A stretch of 64,000 nt of DNA from Chryseobacterium shigense (GTDB lineage: Bacteria > Bacteroidota > Bacteroidia > Flavobacteriales > Weeksellaceae): contig NZ_JACHLC010000001.1 of assembly GCF_014207845.1 (NCBI RefSeq), forward strand, positions 1,798,001 to 1,862,000. Reading direction: 5' to 3'. This document shows positions 24,903 to 33,787 of this stretch, one piece after another. Every line of letters begins with the position of its first letter. Positions within the stretch are counted from its first letter, which is position 1. The notes below the pieces were generated by a model. The model saw nothing but the letters and a program-made list of their open reading frames with translations, did no database searches and was not told the origin of the DNA. The position numbers and the translations under genes are program-made.

Positions 24903-26525
24903 TTAATTGTTTTCCTGAAAATGAATATTTTTGCCTGATTGATTTTCAGTATCCAGGTATTTAATATACGCGGAAGGAGAAAAATCTGTTACCGCTTTAA
25001 ATACTGATGCAAATTTACTGTGCGAAGAAAAACCGCATTCGTCTGCAAGGATGCTTATTTTATACTGTCTGTATTTATCATCATTAATAAGCTTGTCTAC
25101 AATATAGTTAATCCTTAAACGGTTAACATATGTTTTTACATCAGAACTTTTATGCCTGTTGATTACGTAAGACAGATATTTTGTATTCGTATTAAGTTCT
25201 GCAGCCAGAAACGATAAAGACATATTTTTATTATTGTACAGCTCTCCTTTTTCAAACTCTTCAAGAAGATCCAGAAGTTTGCATTCTGTCTCGGAGGTCA
25301 TCAGTGATTCATTTCTGGGTTTATCGGCTTCTTCTGCCCTGTCGTCTACTTCTTCCACAGAAATGTTGGAGAAATCGGAATGTGCTGTTTTTAAAGGAGA
25401 AGATCCACTGCCGGGACTGCTCATCCTGAATTGTGTTCTTATAATATTCCTGAATTTTGCCCGCTGCTTTTTCTGCTTGATTCTGAAGAAAATAACAATC
25501 ATTATAAGAGCTCCAGCCAATATAATAATTGCTGCATTTTTAACAATACTGATCCTGGCATTTTTTTTATTTGGCTTCGGTATTTCAGGGCTTTTAAATG
25601 TGAACTCACGGTTTCTGGCTGTAAGACTGTCATAAGCTTTTACATATTTCACGGCATAAAGGGAAGCTTTAAAATTATCCCCTGTCCCTTCATAATAATC
25701 GTTGATGTTGGAATACACAGCTTTTTTCAGCTTAAGACTTCTGGAACTGTCTGCTATATTTTCAGCTTTTTTCAGATAGAACTCAGCATCTTTCCAGTTT
25801 TTCTGTTTCAGGCGGATACCTCCCAACCCGTTATACACCAGGCCGAGAATACAGCATCTGTTTTTAAGCATCGATTCTGCTTTCCTGTAATAATTCTCAG
25901 AAGCCGTGTAATCTTTCAGCTTAAAGTATACATCTCCCAGAAGCTGGTAAGAAGCTGCCACGGCACGGATATTACCCTGGATATCATCCTGACCAAAAGA
26001 ATTCAGTGAAAGTTCAATATACTTCACTGCTTCCGGATAGCTGCCCTGTTCAATTTCGTAGTAAGCCATTTCCTGGTTCAGCAAACCCACTACTTCTCCC
26101 CTTTTTTGAGTATCCCGGATATGTTTTGCAGCCTCCATTCCCTGCAGCGTATATTTCTTTGATCTTTCAAACAGGCCAACCAGCCGGTATTCTTTTGCCA
26201 GAAATTCATTGACACGGGAAAACCATTCTGCATCGTTAACCTGGCTCAACAGCGAATGAGCATTTTCACCATAGCATACAGATTTTTTAAACTCACCGGC
26301 GGAATGATAAAGCTCGGCCGAAAGTAAAAGGCTTTTTACCTTATCCAAAGGTTTTTGTGCCTTCATATATAAGGAATCAGCAGTTTTTAAAGCTTTAGGA
26401 ATATCTTTTTGTGCTATCTGCACAAATGTCCTTTCGCAGATCTGATCAAAATTATATTTTTTCTGAGCCAGAATGGGGACAGCGGTAATGAACAAAAACA
26501 AAAGTTTCAGCAGACTTTTAGACAT
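24903..26525 (-). CDS. Membrane-anchored TPR/AraC-type transcriptional regulator
   Basis: The protein has 540 residues from ATG 26525, which gives a signal peptide (M-S-K-S-L-L-K-L-L-F-L-F-I-T-A-V-P-I-L-A-Q). About 300 residues of TPR-like helical repeats follow, presumably periplasmic, then one transmembrane helix (A-A-I-I-I-L-A-G-A-L-I-M-I-V-I-F-F) and a cytoplasmic linker. The C-terminal AraC DNA-binding domain has L-A-A-E-L-N-T-N-T-K-Y-L-S-Y-V-I and I-L-A-D-E-C-G-F-S-S-H-S-K-F. This one-component membrane sensor design is frequent in flavobacteria. It is divergent from the thioredoxin-like gene, a possible target. The signal is unknown. Confidence 0.88.
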   Translation of the reverse strand: MSKSLLKLLFLFITAVPILAQKKYNFDQICERTFVQIAQKDIPKALKTADSLYMKAQKPLDKVKSLLLSAELYHSAGEFKKSVCYGENAHSLLSQVNDAEWFSRVNEFLAKEYRLVGLFERSKKYTLQGMEAAKHIRDTQKRGEVVGLLNQEMAYYEIEQGSYPEAVKYIELSLNSFGQDDIQGNIRAVAASYQLLGDVYFKLKDYTASENYYRKAESMLKNRCCILGLVYNGLGGIRLKQKNWKDAEFYLKKAENIADSSRSLKLKKAVYSNINDYYEGTGDNFKASLYAVKYVKAYDSLTARNREFTFKSPEIPKPNKKNARISIVKNAAIIILAGALIMIVIFFRIKQKKQRAKFRNIIRTQFRMSSPGSGSSPLKTAHSDFSNISVEEVDDRAEEADKPRNESLMTSETECKLLDLLEEFEKGELYNNKNMSLSFLAAELNTNTKYLSYVINRHKSSDVKTYVNRLRINYIVDKLINDDKYRQYKISILADECGFSSHSKFASVFKAVTDFSPSAYIKYLDTENQSGKNIHFQENN

Positions 26526-26785
26526 AAAAAAGTAAATTATTATTTTGATTTTATAATAATTCATCATTCTCATGAAGTGTCTTTTTGTTTTTTACAAAGC
26601 TACTAATATTTTATATTTTATTAAAATATTCTTCAACCATTTAATTTTTTCAATTAAAAAATCACATATCATTTATTTTAATAACAACTTTTGTTAATTA
26701 TCACTTTAAATAGATTTATTATATATTAAAATTAATATCCGTAACTATTTTCTTTTTGACCCGACTTATTTGTTAACATAATTAT

Positions 26786-26793
26786 TACATTTG
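26786..26793 (+). promoter_or_regulatory. -7 box of the thioredoxin-like gene
   Basis: TACATTTG matches TAnnTTTG, 20 bp before the ATG at 26813. TTTG words upstream (26755 and 26769) are spaced 27 and 13 bp away, neither ideal for a -33 box. Confidence 0.5.
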
Positions 26794-26812
26794 TAATCAA
26801 TAAAAAGTTTTT

Positions 26813-27973
26813 ATGAAAAAATTAGCACTATTTTCTTCAATATTTATAGGAGCCCTGGCATTCGCACAGGGAATTAAATTTGAAGACAGTAATTTCTCTG
26901 CTATACTGGCAAAAGCAAAAAAAGAGAACAAACTTATATTTATAGATGCTTATGCATCATGGTGCGGGCCATGTAAACTGATGGTAAAAAATATTTTCCC
27001 GCTTCAAACTGTTGGAGATTTCTATAATTCCCACTTCATCAATGCAAAAATTGATATGGAAAAGGGAGAAGGAATAGGTCTTGCCAAGAAATATAATGTA
27101 AAAGCATTTCCCACTTATCTCTTCATTAATGGTGACGGGGAAGAAGTACACAGAACTTTAGGCTATGTGGAGGAAAAAGATTTTATACAGTTTGCTAAAG
27201 ATGCTGAAGATCCAAGTAAAAGGCTTACCGCTTTAAAGCAAAAATTCGAAAACGGGGAAAAAGATCCTGAATTTTTAAAGAATCTGGCTGGTCTCACTAT
27301 CTATAACGATTCGGAATTTGCAGGAAGAGTACTGGACCGTTATTTCCAGCAGAAAACCGCATTTGATCAGGAAGATGTACAGATGCTGCTTTCAGGGATA
27401 CAAAGCACGGAAAGTCCGTTATATAAAGTATTTCAGTCAAAAAAATCTGAAATTACCAAGCTATTCCCGGAAGAAAAATACGCAAGATTCGACAAAAATG
27501 TAAAAATAAATACCGCTATTAAAAAGTCTTACAATGCAGATTCAAAGTCATGGAATGACAATTATTTCCTGACAGAATCACAAAAATTCCTGACGAAAGA
27601 TGAAGCTGAAAAGATCTTAAAAAGAGCAAAGGCAAGCAGAGCTTTAAAGGATAAAGATGTTCCAACCTATGAGAAATTAACGCTGGAACTGTATAAAGAT
27701 TTTTCCGCTGCAAGTTCGGAAGAATTAAATTCACTGGCCTGGAATTTTTTTGAAAACGTAAGCAGTAAAGCTTCATTGGAAAAAGCAGTAAGCTGGGCCC
27801 AGGAATCTGTAAAGAAAGATGAAAATTACGCCAACACTGATACTCTGGCTAATCTTTACAACAAGATCGGAGATAAGAAAAATGCTAAGATTTGGGCTGA
27901 AAAATCTGTTCAGCTGGCTAAAAGCACAGGACAGGATTCAACGGATACTGAGAAATTGCTGAAAAGCCTTTAG
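26813..27973 (+). CDS. Secreted thioredoxin-fold protein
   Basis: The protein has 386 residues. A signal peptide ends A-L-A-F-A-Q (19). A thioredoxin domain follows, with W50-C51-G-P-C54-K and a cis-Pro region K-A-F-P-T-Y. The C-terminal 230 residues are helical and may be TPR-like (A-S-L-E-K-A-V-S-W-A-Q-E-S-V). It probably reduces or forms disulfides in the periplasm. It is divergent from the TPR/AraC regulator and ends in a very strong terminator. Confidence 0.88.
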   Translation: MKKLALFSSIFIGALAFAQGIKFEDSNFSAILAKAKKENKLIFIDAYASWCGPCKLMVKNIFPLQTVGDFYNSHFINAKIDMEKGEGIGLAKKYNVKAFPTYLFINGDGEEVHRTLGYVEEKDFIQFAKDAEDPSKRLTALKQKFENGEKDPEFLKNLAGLTIYNDSEFAGRVLDRYFQQKTAFDQEDVQMLLSGIQSTESPLYKVFQSKKSEITKLFPEEKYARFDKNVKINTAIKKSYNADSKSWNDNYFLTESQKFLTKDEAEKILKRAKASRALKDKDVPTYEKLTLELYKDFSAASSEELNSLAWNFFENVSSKASLEKAVSWAQESVKKDENYANTDTLANLYNKIGDKKNAKIWAEKSVQLAKSTGQDSTDTEKLLKSL

Positions 27974-27992
27974 TTGATGTTATTAATATAAG

Positions 27993-28030
27993 AAAAGACT
28001 CGGCCGGGCTTTGCCCGGCCGAGTCTTTTT
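27993..28030 (+). terminator. Very GC-rich 17-bp terminator
   Basis: AAAAGACTCGGCCGGGC and GCCCGGCCGAGTCTTTT pair perfectly around TTT, followed by more T. It lies 20 bp after the thioredoxin-like gene and is palindromic, so it may also act on the minus strand. Confidence 0.9.
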
Positions 28031-28038
28031 ATTTTTAA

Positions 28039-28086
28039 CCACCCCGTCAGATCTTCGATCTACCACCCCTCCGGAGGAGGGGAATT
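28039..28086. repeat. Short interspersed element with CCCCTCC hairpin
   Basis: The stretch ACCACCCCGTCAGATC, TTCGATCTACCACCCC and TCCGGAGGAGGGGAATT contains AGATC-TTC-GATCT and CCCCTCC-GGAGGAGGGG hairpins. I associate such ACCACCCC...GAGGGG units with repeats found between genes across Chryseobacterium; only one copy is in this window. Confidence 0.4.
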
Positions 28087-28133
28087 ATCAGTTGGTTATT
28101 CAGTTATTTCTCTATTTTGCTATTTTGCTAAAA

Positions 28134-29156
28134 TTAGTATTCAAAAAGTACGCTTCCCCATGTAAATCCGCTTCCAAATGCGGAAAGAAGCACAAGATCT
28201 CCTCTTTTGATTTTTCCTTCTTCAATAGCTTCACTTAAAGCAATAGGAATAGAAGCGGCCGTTGTATTTCCGTATTTCTGGATATTATTACGGATTTTTT
28301 CGTCTGGAAGTCCGAATTTCTGCTGTACAAACTGGGCAATTCTAAGGTTTGCCTGGTGAGGAATAAACATATCAAGATCTTCAATAGTTTTTCCGGCTTT
28401 ATTCAAAGCTTCCTGCATCGTTTCAGGGAATCTTGTCACAGCATGTTTGAACACGAAATTACCGTTCATGATAGGATATACTTCCTTATTGGTAACATTT
28501 TCAGGTTCTTTTCTCATTCTGTCGCTCCATCCGAATTTGGAACCCGGGAACTGGGTACACAGTTCATCAGCATATTTACCTTCAGAATGCATATTCACCG
28601 CTAAAATATCCCCTGCATTTTCATCTTCCGTTGCGGAAAGCACAATAGCTCCTGCCCCATCTCCGAAAATTACGGAAACTCCTCTTCCTTCATCCGAAAA
28701 ATCAAGTCCGAAAGAATGGATCTCTGCTCCTACCACAAGTATATTTTTGTACGTTCCTGATTTGATAAAAGCATTGGCCACACTCATAGCATATACAAAT
28801 CCTGAACATTGGTTTCTGACATCCAGAGCACCAATGGTATCACAGCCCAGCATATCCTGAAGCAAAACACCACAACCCGGGAAATAATAATCCGGGGAAA
28901 GTGTGGCAAAAACAATATAATCTATATCCTGAGCGGTAAGACCTGCTTTTTCAAGAGCTTTCTGAGAAGCTTTAAAAGCTAAATATGCTGTAGTTTCCTG
29001 AGAATCGTTTCTGTTTTTTCTGTGTCTTCTTTCCTTGATACCCGTTCTTTCTGTAATCCATTCATCATTGGTGGTCATCAACTTTGCTAAATCATCATTC
29101 GTAACAACATTATCTGGAACATAAAATCCAATCCCTTTTATTGTACTTTTAATCAT
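28134..29156 (-). CDS. fabH: 3-oxoacyl-ACP synthase III (FabH type)
   Basis: The protein has 340 residues. The thiolase-fold Cys-His-Asn triad is C117 in N-Q-C-S-G-F, H267 in I-P-H-Q-A-N and N297 in Y-G-N-T-T-A. It condenses an acyl-CoA starter with malonyl-ACP to begin fatty acid synthesis. The Q-C-S-G-F around the cysteine differs from the A-C-A-G-F of classical FabH, so it may be a second-type KASIII with another starter. It stands alone, not with fabD/acpP. A promoter with both boxes precedes it. Confidence 0.85.
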   Translation of the reverse strand: MIKSTIKGIGFYVPDNVVTNDDLAKLMTTNDEWITERTGIKERRHRKNRNDSQETTAYLAFKASQKALEKAGLTAQDIDYIVFATLSPDYYFPGCGVLLQDMLGCDTIGALDVRNQCSGFVYAMSVANAFIKSGTYKNILVVGAEIHSFGLDFSDEGRGVSVIFGDGAGAIVLSATEDENAGDILAVNMHSEGKYADELCTQFPGSKFGWSDRMRKEPENVTNKEVYPIMNGNFVFKHAVTRFPETMQEALNKAGKTIEDLDMFIPHQANLRIAQFVQQKFGLPDEKIRNNIQKYGNTTAASIPIALSEAIEEGKIKRGDLVLLSAFGSGFTWGSVLFEY

Positions 29157-29175
29157 ATAGTTTTTTTAATTTTGG

Positions 29176-29210
29176 CAAAGATAAAATTATTTAACACATA
29201 GTTTTTCAAA
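29176..29210 (-). promoter_or_regulatory. Promoter of the fabH-type gene
   Basis: On the minus strand TTTG (29207-29210) and TATCTTTG (29176-29183) are separated by 23 bp, matching the Bacteroidetes -33/-7 arrangement. The start codon follows 20 bp later. Confidence 0.65.
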
Positions 29211-29229
29211 ATATTAGTATTTTTATTAT

Positions 29230-30129
29230 ATGCCAATCGACACGATATACAGAGACTCCCAGTGTGAATGGGTAGATGTAGAGGCTCCCACAGCGGAGGA
29301 CCTGAAATTTCTTCATGAAAGATATGAAATCAATAATCTTCTCCTGGAAGATACGATGGACCCGAACCACCTTCCGAAGTATGAAGAGGACGGCAATATA
29401 AAATTCTTTCTCCTCCGCGAAAGCACGGAACTGGAAAGGAAAAACCTTAACACCATAAGCGATATCAGCACAAAAATAGGGATCTTTCTGCTGGAAAATA
29501 CCATCATTACTATTCACAGAATGAAAACCAGAAGCATTTCTGAGACAAAGAAACAGCTTGCCGATATGCAGACGGAAGTTTCACCCTCAAAAGTTGCTTT
29601 GATGATTGCCCTGCTGGTTATGAAAAGTTTCGATGATGAATCTGTAAGTCTTCTGGAAACCATGGACAATATTGAAAACGAAATTTTCCTTAAAAATACA
29701 AACCATACCAACCAGATCAGAAGGCTGTATAAGCTGAAAAGAAAATCAGGACTGAATTCAAGAGTGCTGACCATTTCTACAGATGCTGTAGACAAATTCA
29801 AATTATTGAATCTTCAGGATTCCGAAATCGTTGATTTAAAAGATAAACATAAAGATGTAGTTGCGGACTTTGACCACCTGAATATTCAGATTACCAACCT
29901 GATTTCAATGTTTCTGGCCTTATCTGATCAGAAAGCCAACCAGGTGATGAAAGTTTTGGCGATCTACTCGGTTTATTTCTTGCCAATTACCTTTATTGCC
30001 GGTGTTTACGGGATGAATTTCGACAATATGCCTGAGCTTCATCATAAATACGGTTATTTTATTACATTAGGCATTATGGCTCTGGTAGTGATCTGCACCT
30101 TTATTTACGCAAGACGCAAGCAATGGTAG
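29230..30129 (+). CDS. CorA-family divalent cation transporter
   Basis: The protein has 299 residues. It has a cytoplasmic N-terminal domain, a long helix, and two C-terminal transmembrane segments. The signature Y-G-M-N (261-263) lies between them, followed by F-D-N-M-P-E as the external loop. It carries Mg2+ or other divalent metals through the inner membrane as a pentamer. It is divergent from the FabH-type gene with a 73-bp spacer. Confidence 0.92.
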   Translation: MPIDTIYRDSQCEWVDVEAPTAEDLKFLHERYEINNLLLEDTMDPNHLPKYEEDGNIKFFLLRESTELERKNLNTISDISTKIGIFLLENTIITIHRMKTRSISETKKQLADMQTEVSPSKVALMIALLVMKSFDDESVSLLETMDNIENEIFLKNTNHTNQIRRLYKLKRKSGLNSRVLTISTDAVDKFKLLNLQDSEIVDLKDKHKDVVADFDHLNIQITNLISMFLALSDQKANQVMKVLAIYSVYFLPITFIAGVYGMNFDNMPELHHKYGYFITLGIMALVVICTFIYARRKQW

Positions 30130-30262
30130 TTTCAGAATACTATTAAATTGGCAGGTTTCGGTTGGCAACCGTGGAAGACTTCCTGGTTATTTTGTATGTT
30201 TAACAATAGGAGAAACGGAGTTCCTTTGAATTTAATCAAAAACAACTAAACACCAAACCGTC

Positions 30263-31849
30263 ATGAAAACCGAAATATTAAACAAAATCCTTGAAGAAAA
30301 TGTTCTTTCCCGGGAATCCAAAGAGAAACTTTTTGCACTGCATGGAAATATTTCTTCCAAAGAGTTTTCTGACCTGCTTGATGCCCGGGGAAACCAATAT
30401 GTAGAGTTTGTTCAGGAAGGAGGCGGTGTCTGGGGAAGTGCATTGGTAGGTTATCTGTATGGACTGGAGATCTTCGGGGTCCGTTTCCTGAAAGTGGCAG
30501 GAACCAGTGCAGGAGCTATCAATACCATGCTTATTGCTGCCTGTAAAACTAAAGAAGAAGCTAAAAGTGAAGTGATTAAAGACATTCTCTTCAGCTGGAA
30601 TTTCGCAGATTTTATGGATGGGAAAACTTATGTAAAAACAACCATCCATGCTATCCTGAACAATAAGGATTTCTTTAAGATCAATGCTATTATTGCAGCC
30701 ATTATTATGGTTATCCTGATCATTATTCCTTTTGCTGCACAGCCTGAAACAACGCTTAACGCCAAACTTCTTTTCCTGGTTCCATTAATTCCGGGTATTA
30801 TTGTTTTTTTCTGCATTAAAAAGTTTTATAATGATTTCCGAAAGCAGAACAGCGGCTTCAATCCCGGGAATACATTTTTACATACCATGGAAAGTGTTCT
30901 GGACGGTTTCGGAATTAAAACAGTAGCCGATCTTAATGATAAATTTATTCAGAAAGAGGATGGTCTCCACCTCAACTATCGTTATGGAAATACCCGGGAA
31001 TATTATACAATTGCCCTGAAAAGTATAGAAGCCATTAAAGAGAAAAATCTTGAACATATTGACCAGACCCGTTACAGGATATTCTATGAAAGTGCTGTCA
31101 ATAATGATTATTACAAAAACAATCCGTTTTACCAGCTCCGTTCGGAATATGTTGTCATCACTACTGATATTAATGCCAAAATAAAGGTAGAACTTCCTAC
31201 AATGGCCAATTTATACTGGTCTGAAGAGGAACTGAAACACATAAGTCCGGCTGAATTTGTGCGGGCCTCCATGTCTGTTCCGTTCTTTTTTGAACCTTTT
31301 CAGAAAAGGATCAATAAGGATGATGATTCCGTGAAATATGCCTGGAAATTCTGGATGAATACAAAACCGGAAGACATCTACCCTGCCGGAATTTTTATTG
31401 ATGGCGGAAGTATTTCCAATTTCCCGATTGACATTTTCCATGCCAGCGATGTATTTTATCCCAGAATGCCGCTTTTCGGGGTACAGCTTACGAGTGATTC
31501 GGATATTCTTTCCGAGAAAGGGAAAACCAGTGAGGAAATTCTTAAAACACCGTTTTCTTACACTGGAAACATCATCAGTACTTTAAAAGGTTTTAATGAT
31601 AAAACATTTTTAACCAAACACAGTTTTTACCGTCTTTACAGCATCCAATCTGTAAACTGCGGAACAAGCAGCTGGCTGAATTTCTTTATGAAAAAAGAAG
31701 AAAAAGAGGATCTTTTCAACAGGGGTTTTCAGTCCGCTCTGGATTTCCTGAATCAGTTTGACTGGGAGAAATATAAGTATGAAAGAATGATGCTCTCGAT
31801 GAAAGAGAAAAAGATTTTGAAGGAGGAGGATACGAAAACGGTGGGGTAA
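30263..31849 (+). CDS. Patatin-like phospholipase with membrane segments
   Basis: The protein has 528 residues. Patatin elements are present: oxyanion loop G53-G-G-V-W-G, nucleophile S82 in A-G-T-S-A-G and the dyad aspartate D380 in I-D-G-G-S-I-S-N-F. Unusually, two hydrophobic helices (about 141-157 and 168-184) are inserted between the nucleophile and the dyad Asp, which should anchor it in a membrane. It probably hydrolyses phospholipids or other acyl esters. The next gene starts 38 bp downstream. Confidence 0.85.
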   Translation: MKTEILNKILEENVLSRESKEKLFALHGNISSKEFSDLLDARGNQYVEFVQEGGGVWGSALVGYLYGLEIFGVRFLKVAGTSAGAINTMLIAACKTKEEAKSEVIKDILFSWNFADFMDGKTYVKTTIHAILNNKDFFKINAIIAAIIMVILIIIPFAAQPETTLNAKLLFLVPLIPGIIVFFCIKKFYNDFRKQNSGFNPGNTFLHTMESVLDGFGIKTVADLNDKFIQKEDGLHLNYRYGNTREYYTIALKSIEAIKEKNLEHIDQTRYRIFYESAVNNDYYKNNPFYQLRSEYVVITTDINAKIKVELPTMANLYWSEEELKHISPAEFVRASMSVPFFFEPFQKRINKDDDSVKYAWKFWMNTKPEDIYPAGIFIDGGSISNFPIDIFHASDVFYPRMPLFGVQLTSDSDILSEKGKTSEEILKTPFSYTGNIISTLKGFNDKTFLTKHSFYRLYSIQSVNCGTSSWLNFFMKKEEKEDLFNRGFQSALDFLNQFDWEKYKYERMMLSMKEKKILKEEDTKTVG

Positions 31850-31887
31850 GAAATTTTGAGTATTTTTAGAACCCAAACCGATTTATT

Positions 31888-32388
31888 ATGAAATACATCT
31901 GCAAATGCTGCGGAAAGGAAATGGAAGACTGGCCCGCAATAGCATATAATGCCCCTTCAATTTATCATCAATTAACAGATGAAGAATTAGAAAGCGCTGA
32001 GCTCTCTTCGGACTTATGCATTATAAAATATCCTGATGAAACCAATTATTTTATCCGGGCTGTGCTGGTACAGGAAGTTACTGATAACTGTCAGGATCTT
32101 GAATATGGAGTTTGGGTTTCTTTAAGTGAAAAAAGCTTTAACGATTATGCTGAAAATTATGACAATAAAGAGTATGAAACAGGATATTTCGGTTGGCTAT
32201 CCAATTATTTCCCGGATTATGATTTTGAAGAAAGTATTCCTGCCAATGTAATTGTTAATAACAAGACAGGAAGGCCTTTTATCTATCCTCATGACAGTTT
32301 TGAGCATCCTTTTGTTCATGATTTCTACAATGGAATTTCACTGGAAGATGCAGAGGAAAGGATCAACAGGGTTTTAAATCAGAATTAA
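31888..32388 (+). CDS. DUF2199 protein
   Basis: The protein has 166 residues. An N-terminal C-K-C-C-G-K-E likely binds zinc. It continues D-W-P-A-I-A-Y-N-A-P and ends with a helix E-D-A-E-E-R-I-N-R-V-L, the DUF2199 pattern. It is cytoplasmic and of unknown function; some such proteins occur near polymorphic toxins. The next gene starts 7 bp later. Confidence 0.8.
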   Translation: MKYICKCCGKEMEDWPAIAYNAPSIYHQLTDEELESAELSSDLCIIKYPDETNYFIRAVLVQEVTDNCQDLEYGVWVSLSEKSFNDYAENYDNKEYETGYFGWLSNYFPDYDFEESIPANVIVNNKTGRPFIYPHDSFEHPFVHDFYNGISLEDAEERINRVLNQN

Positions 32389-32394
32389 ACAACA

Positions 32395-33165
32395 GTGGGC
32401 GGATACATAGCACTTTACAAAACCGATAACCGTAAAATCCAGGAAAAGCTGTACCCAAAGCTTTCTGACATTACCCTTCCTGAAATATACAACAGTGATC
32501 TCGATAAAAGTTTCGGGACTTTTCAGAGCTTCCTGATGGCCAACAGAAATAATCTCGATTATCGCAACGCCAATTACGAAACTATTTTAAAAAAGCTTCA
32601 AAACGGGTATTTTACGTTAGAACACGATGAATTTTCTGCCATTTTAGATTGGTTTGCCTGGTATTATCAGGATGAGCATCAGGGTGATGAAAATATTTTT
32701 GCGGAATATGGTATGATTAACATCGGAAACCTTAATACCCGATATGAAATTCCTGTATTTTTTTCACTTACTGATAACGGGATCACAGATTTTTATTTAC
32801 CGCTTCAAAATCCGGCAGAGTTCGTATGGTATAATGACGACTCTTATTTAAGCAGTCAGAAATTACTGCTGATGATTAACTATCTTGCTGCTTTATGCTT
32901 TAGTATTGCCGTATACAAAGAAGATCCCTGCCAATACGAAATTGAAAAAGATTTTGGACTTTCTGATTTCGAAAAAAAAGATCCGGGCCTGCAGATCAGT
33001 GTTCATACCCATTTAGGATCTTACCTTCAGGGCAGTGAGGACGATCTGAGTGCCATGGAACATCTTTTCGAATACGGTTATACCTACATTCCCGGTATCA
33101 TATCAGATATTAAAAACAACCTCGGCAACTACCAGGGTACGATTTACAAAGATCATTGTTATTAG
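32395..33165 (+). CDS. Hypothetical protein (GTG start)
   Basis: The protein has 256 residues and begins with GTG at 32395, 7 bp after the DUF2199 stop; no in-frame ATG lies nearby. It is acidic and aromatic-rich, with D-E-F-S-A-I-L-D-W-F-A-W-Y-Y-Q-D in the middle. No signal peptide or family is recognised. Coupling with DUF2199 suggests a joint role. It ends 1 bp before the convergent flavoprotein gene. Confidence 0.65.
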   Translation: MGGYIALYKTDNRKIQEKLYPKLSDITLPEIYNSDLDKSFGTFQSFLMANRNNLDYRNANYETILKKLQNGYFTLEHDEFSAILDWFAWYYQDEHQGDENIFAEYGMINIGNLNTRYEIPVFFSLTDNGITDFYLPLQNPAEFVWYNDDSYLSSQKLLLMINYLAALCFSIAVYKEDPCQYEIEKDFGLSDFEKKDPGLQISVHTHLGSYLQGSEDDLSAMEHLFEYGYTYIPGIISDIKNNLGNYQGTIYKDHCY

Positions 33166-33166
33166 T

Positions 33167-33697
33167 TTACAGAGTATCCAAAAACTCCAGATACATCGGC
33201 ACACTTTTCCCCACCCATTCTTCTGAAGGATCATTTTCAATTCCGTAATAGACGAAAGGTTCTTTATAATCTGCCCTGATATAATCAAAAGTCAGTTCAT
33301 AAGGCCGGAAAAGCTCATTCATGGTATATTTATATTTTCCGGATGCGCTGTAACCTTCTTCGTCAATACCTGCCGTAACAGCCAGCGTCATCTTCTTTCC
33401 TCCCAGTTTATAGCCGCTTTTGCTTCCGTAAGCCCAACCGTAAAGAAGCACCTCATCAAACCATTTTTTCAAAAGAGGCGGACTGCTGAACCAGTAAAAC
33501 GGAAACTGGAAAACAATTTTATCATAACTTTCCAAAAGCTGCTGCTCTTTCTCTACATCTATTTTCCCGTCCGGATATGCTTGGTACAATGCATGGACGG
33601 TATACTTTTCAGGATATTTTTTCAGCTCTTCCATCCATCTTTTATTGATTACCGATTTTTCGATATCGGGGTGAATAACTATGATTAATGTTTTCAT
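33167..33697 (-). CDS. NAD(P)H oxidoreductase, flavodoxin-like fold
   Basis: The protein has 176 residues from ATG 33697. It has L-I-I-V-I-H-P-D at the FMN site and Q-F-P-F-Y-W-F-S-S-P-P-L-L-K-K-W-F-D, typical of the KefF/MdaB-like quinone reductases. It is divergent from an HxlR regulator with a palindromic spacer, an arrangement in which HxlR proteins usually sense electrophiles and control the reductase. Confidence 0.88.
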   Translation of the reverse strand: MKTLIIVIHPDIEKSVINKRWMEELKKYPEKYTVHALYQAYPDGKIDVEKEQQLLESYDKIVFQFPFYWFSSPPLLKKWFDEVLLYGWAYGSKSGYKLGGKKMTLAVTAGIDEEGYSASGKYKYTMNELFRPYELTFDYIRADYKEPFVYYGIENDPSEEWVGKSVPMYLEFLDTL

Positions 33698-33715
33698 TTT
33701 TTTAAATTTCTTCAG

Positions 33716-33723
33716 CAAAAATA
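33716..33723 (-). promoter_or_regulatory. -7 box of the flavoprotein gene
   Basis: TATTTTTG on the minus strand matches TAnnTTTG, 19 bp before the ATG at 33697. Confidence 0.45.
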
Positions 33724-33732
33724 ATATACGTA

Positions 33733-33786
33733 ACTTACATTTCCGACAGTAGTATCCTATTGTATGGTACTATAAAAAATGTAAGT
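33733..33786. promoter_or_regulatory. Palindromic operator between the HxlR and flavoprotein genes
   Basis: ACTTACATTT (33733-33742) and AAATGTAAGT (33777-33786) are perfect 10-bp inverted arms. Between them AGTATCC and GGTACT form a second imperfect dyad (33750-33771). The element fills the divergent promoter region and is the obvious site for the HxlR protein. Confidence 0.6.
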
Positions 33787-33787
33787 A

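Noticed and set aside
25431..26009. Plus-strand frame of 192 codons opposite the AraC-type regulator
   Set aside because: It is antisense to a clear multi-domain protein and has a Phe/Ile/Ser-rich shadow composition.
28447..28860. Plus-strand frame of 137 codons opposite the FabH-type gene
   Set aside because: Antisense shadow; the minus-strand gene has a complete catalytic triad.
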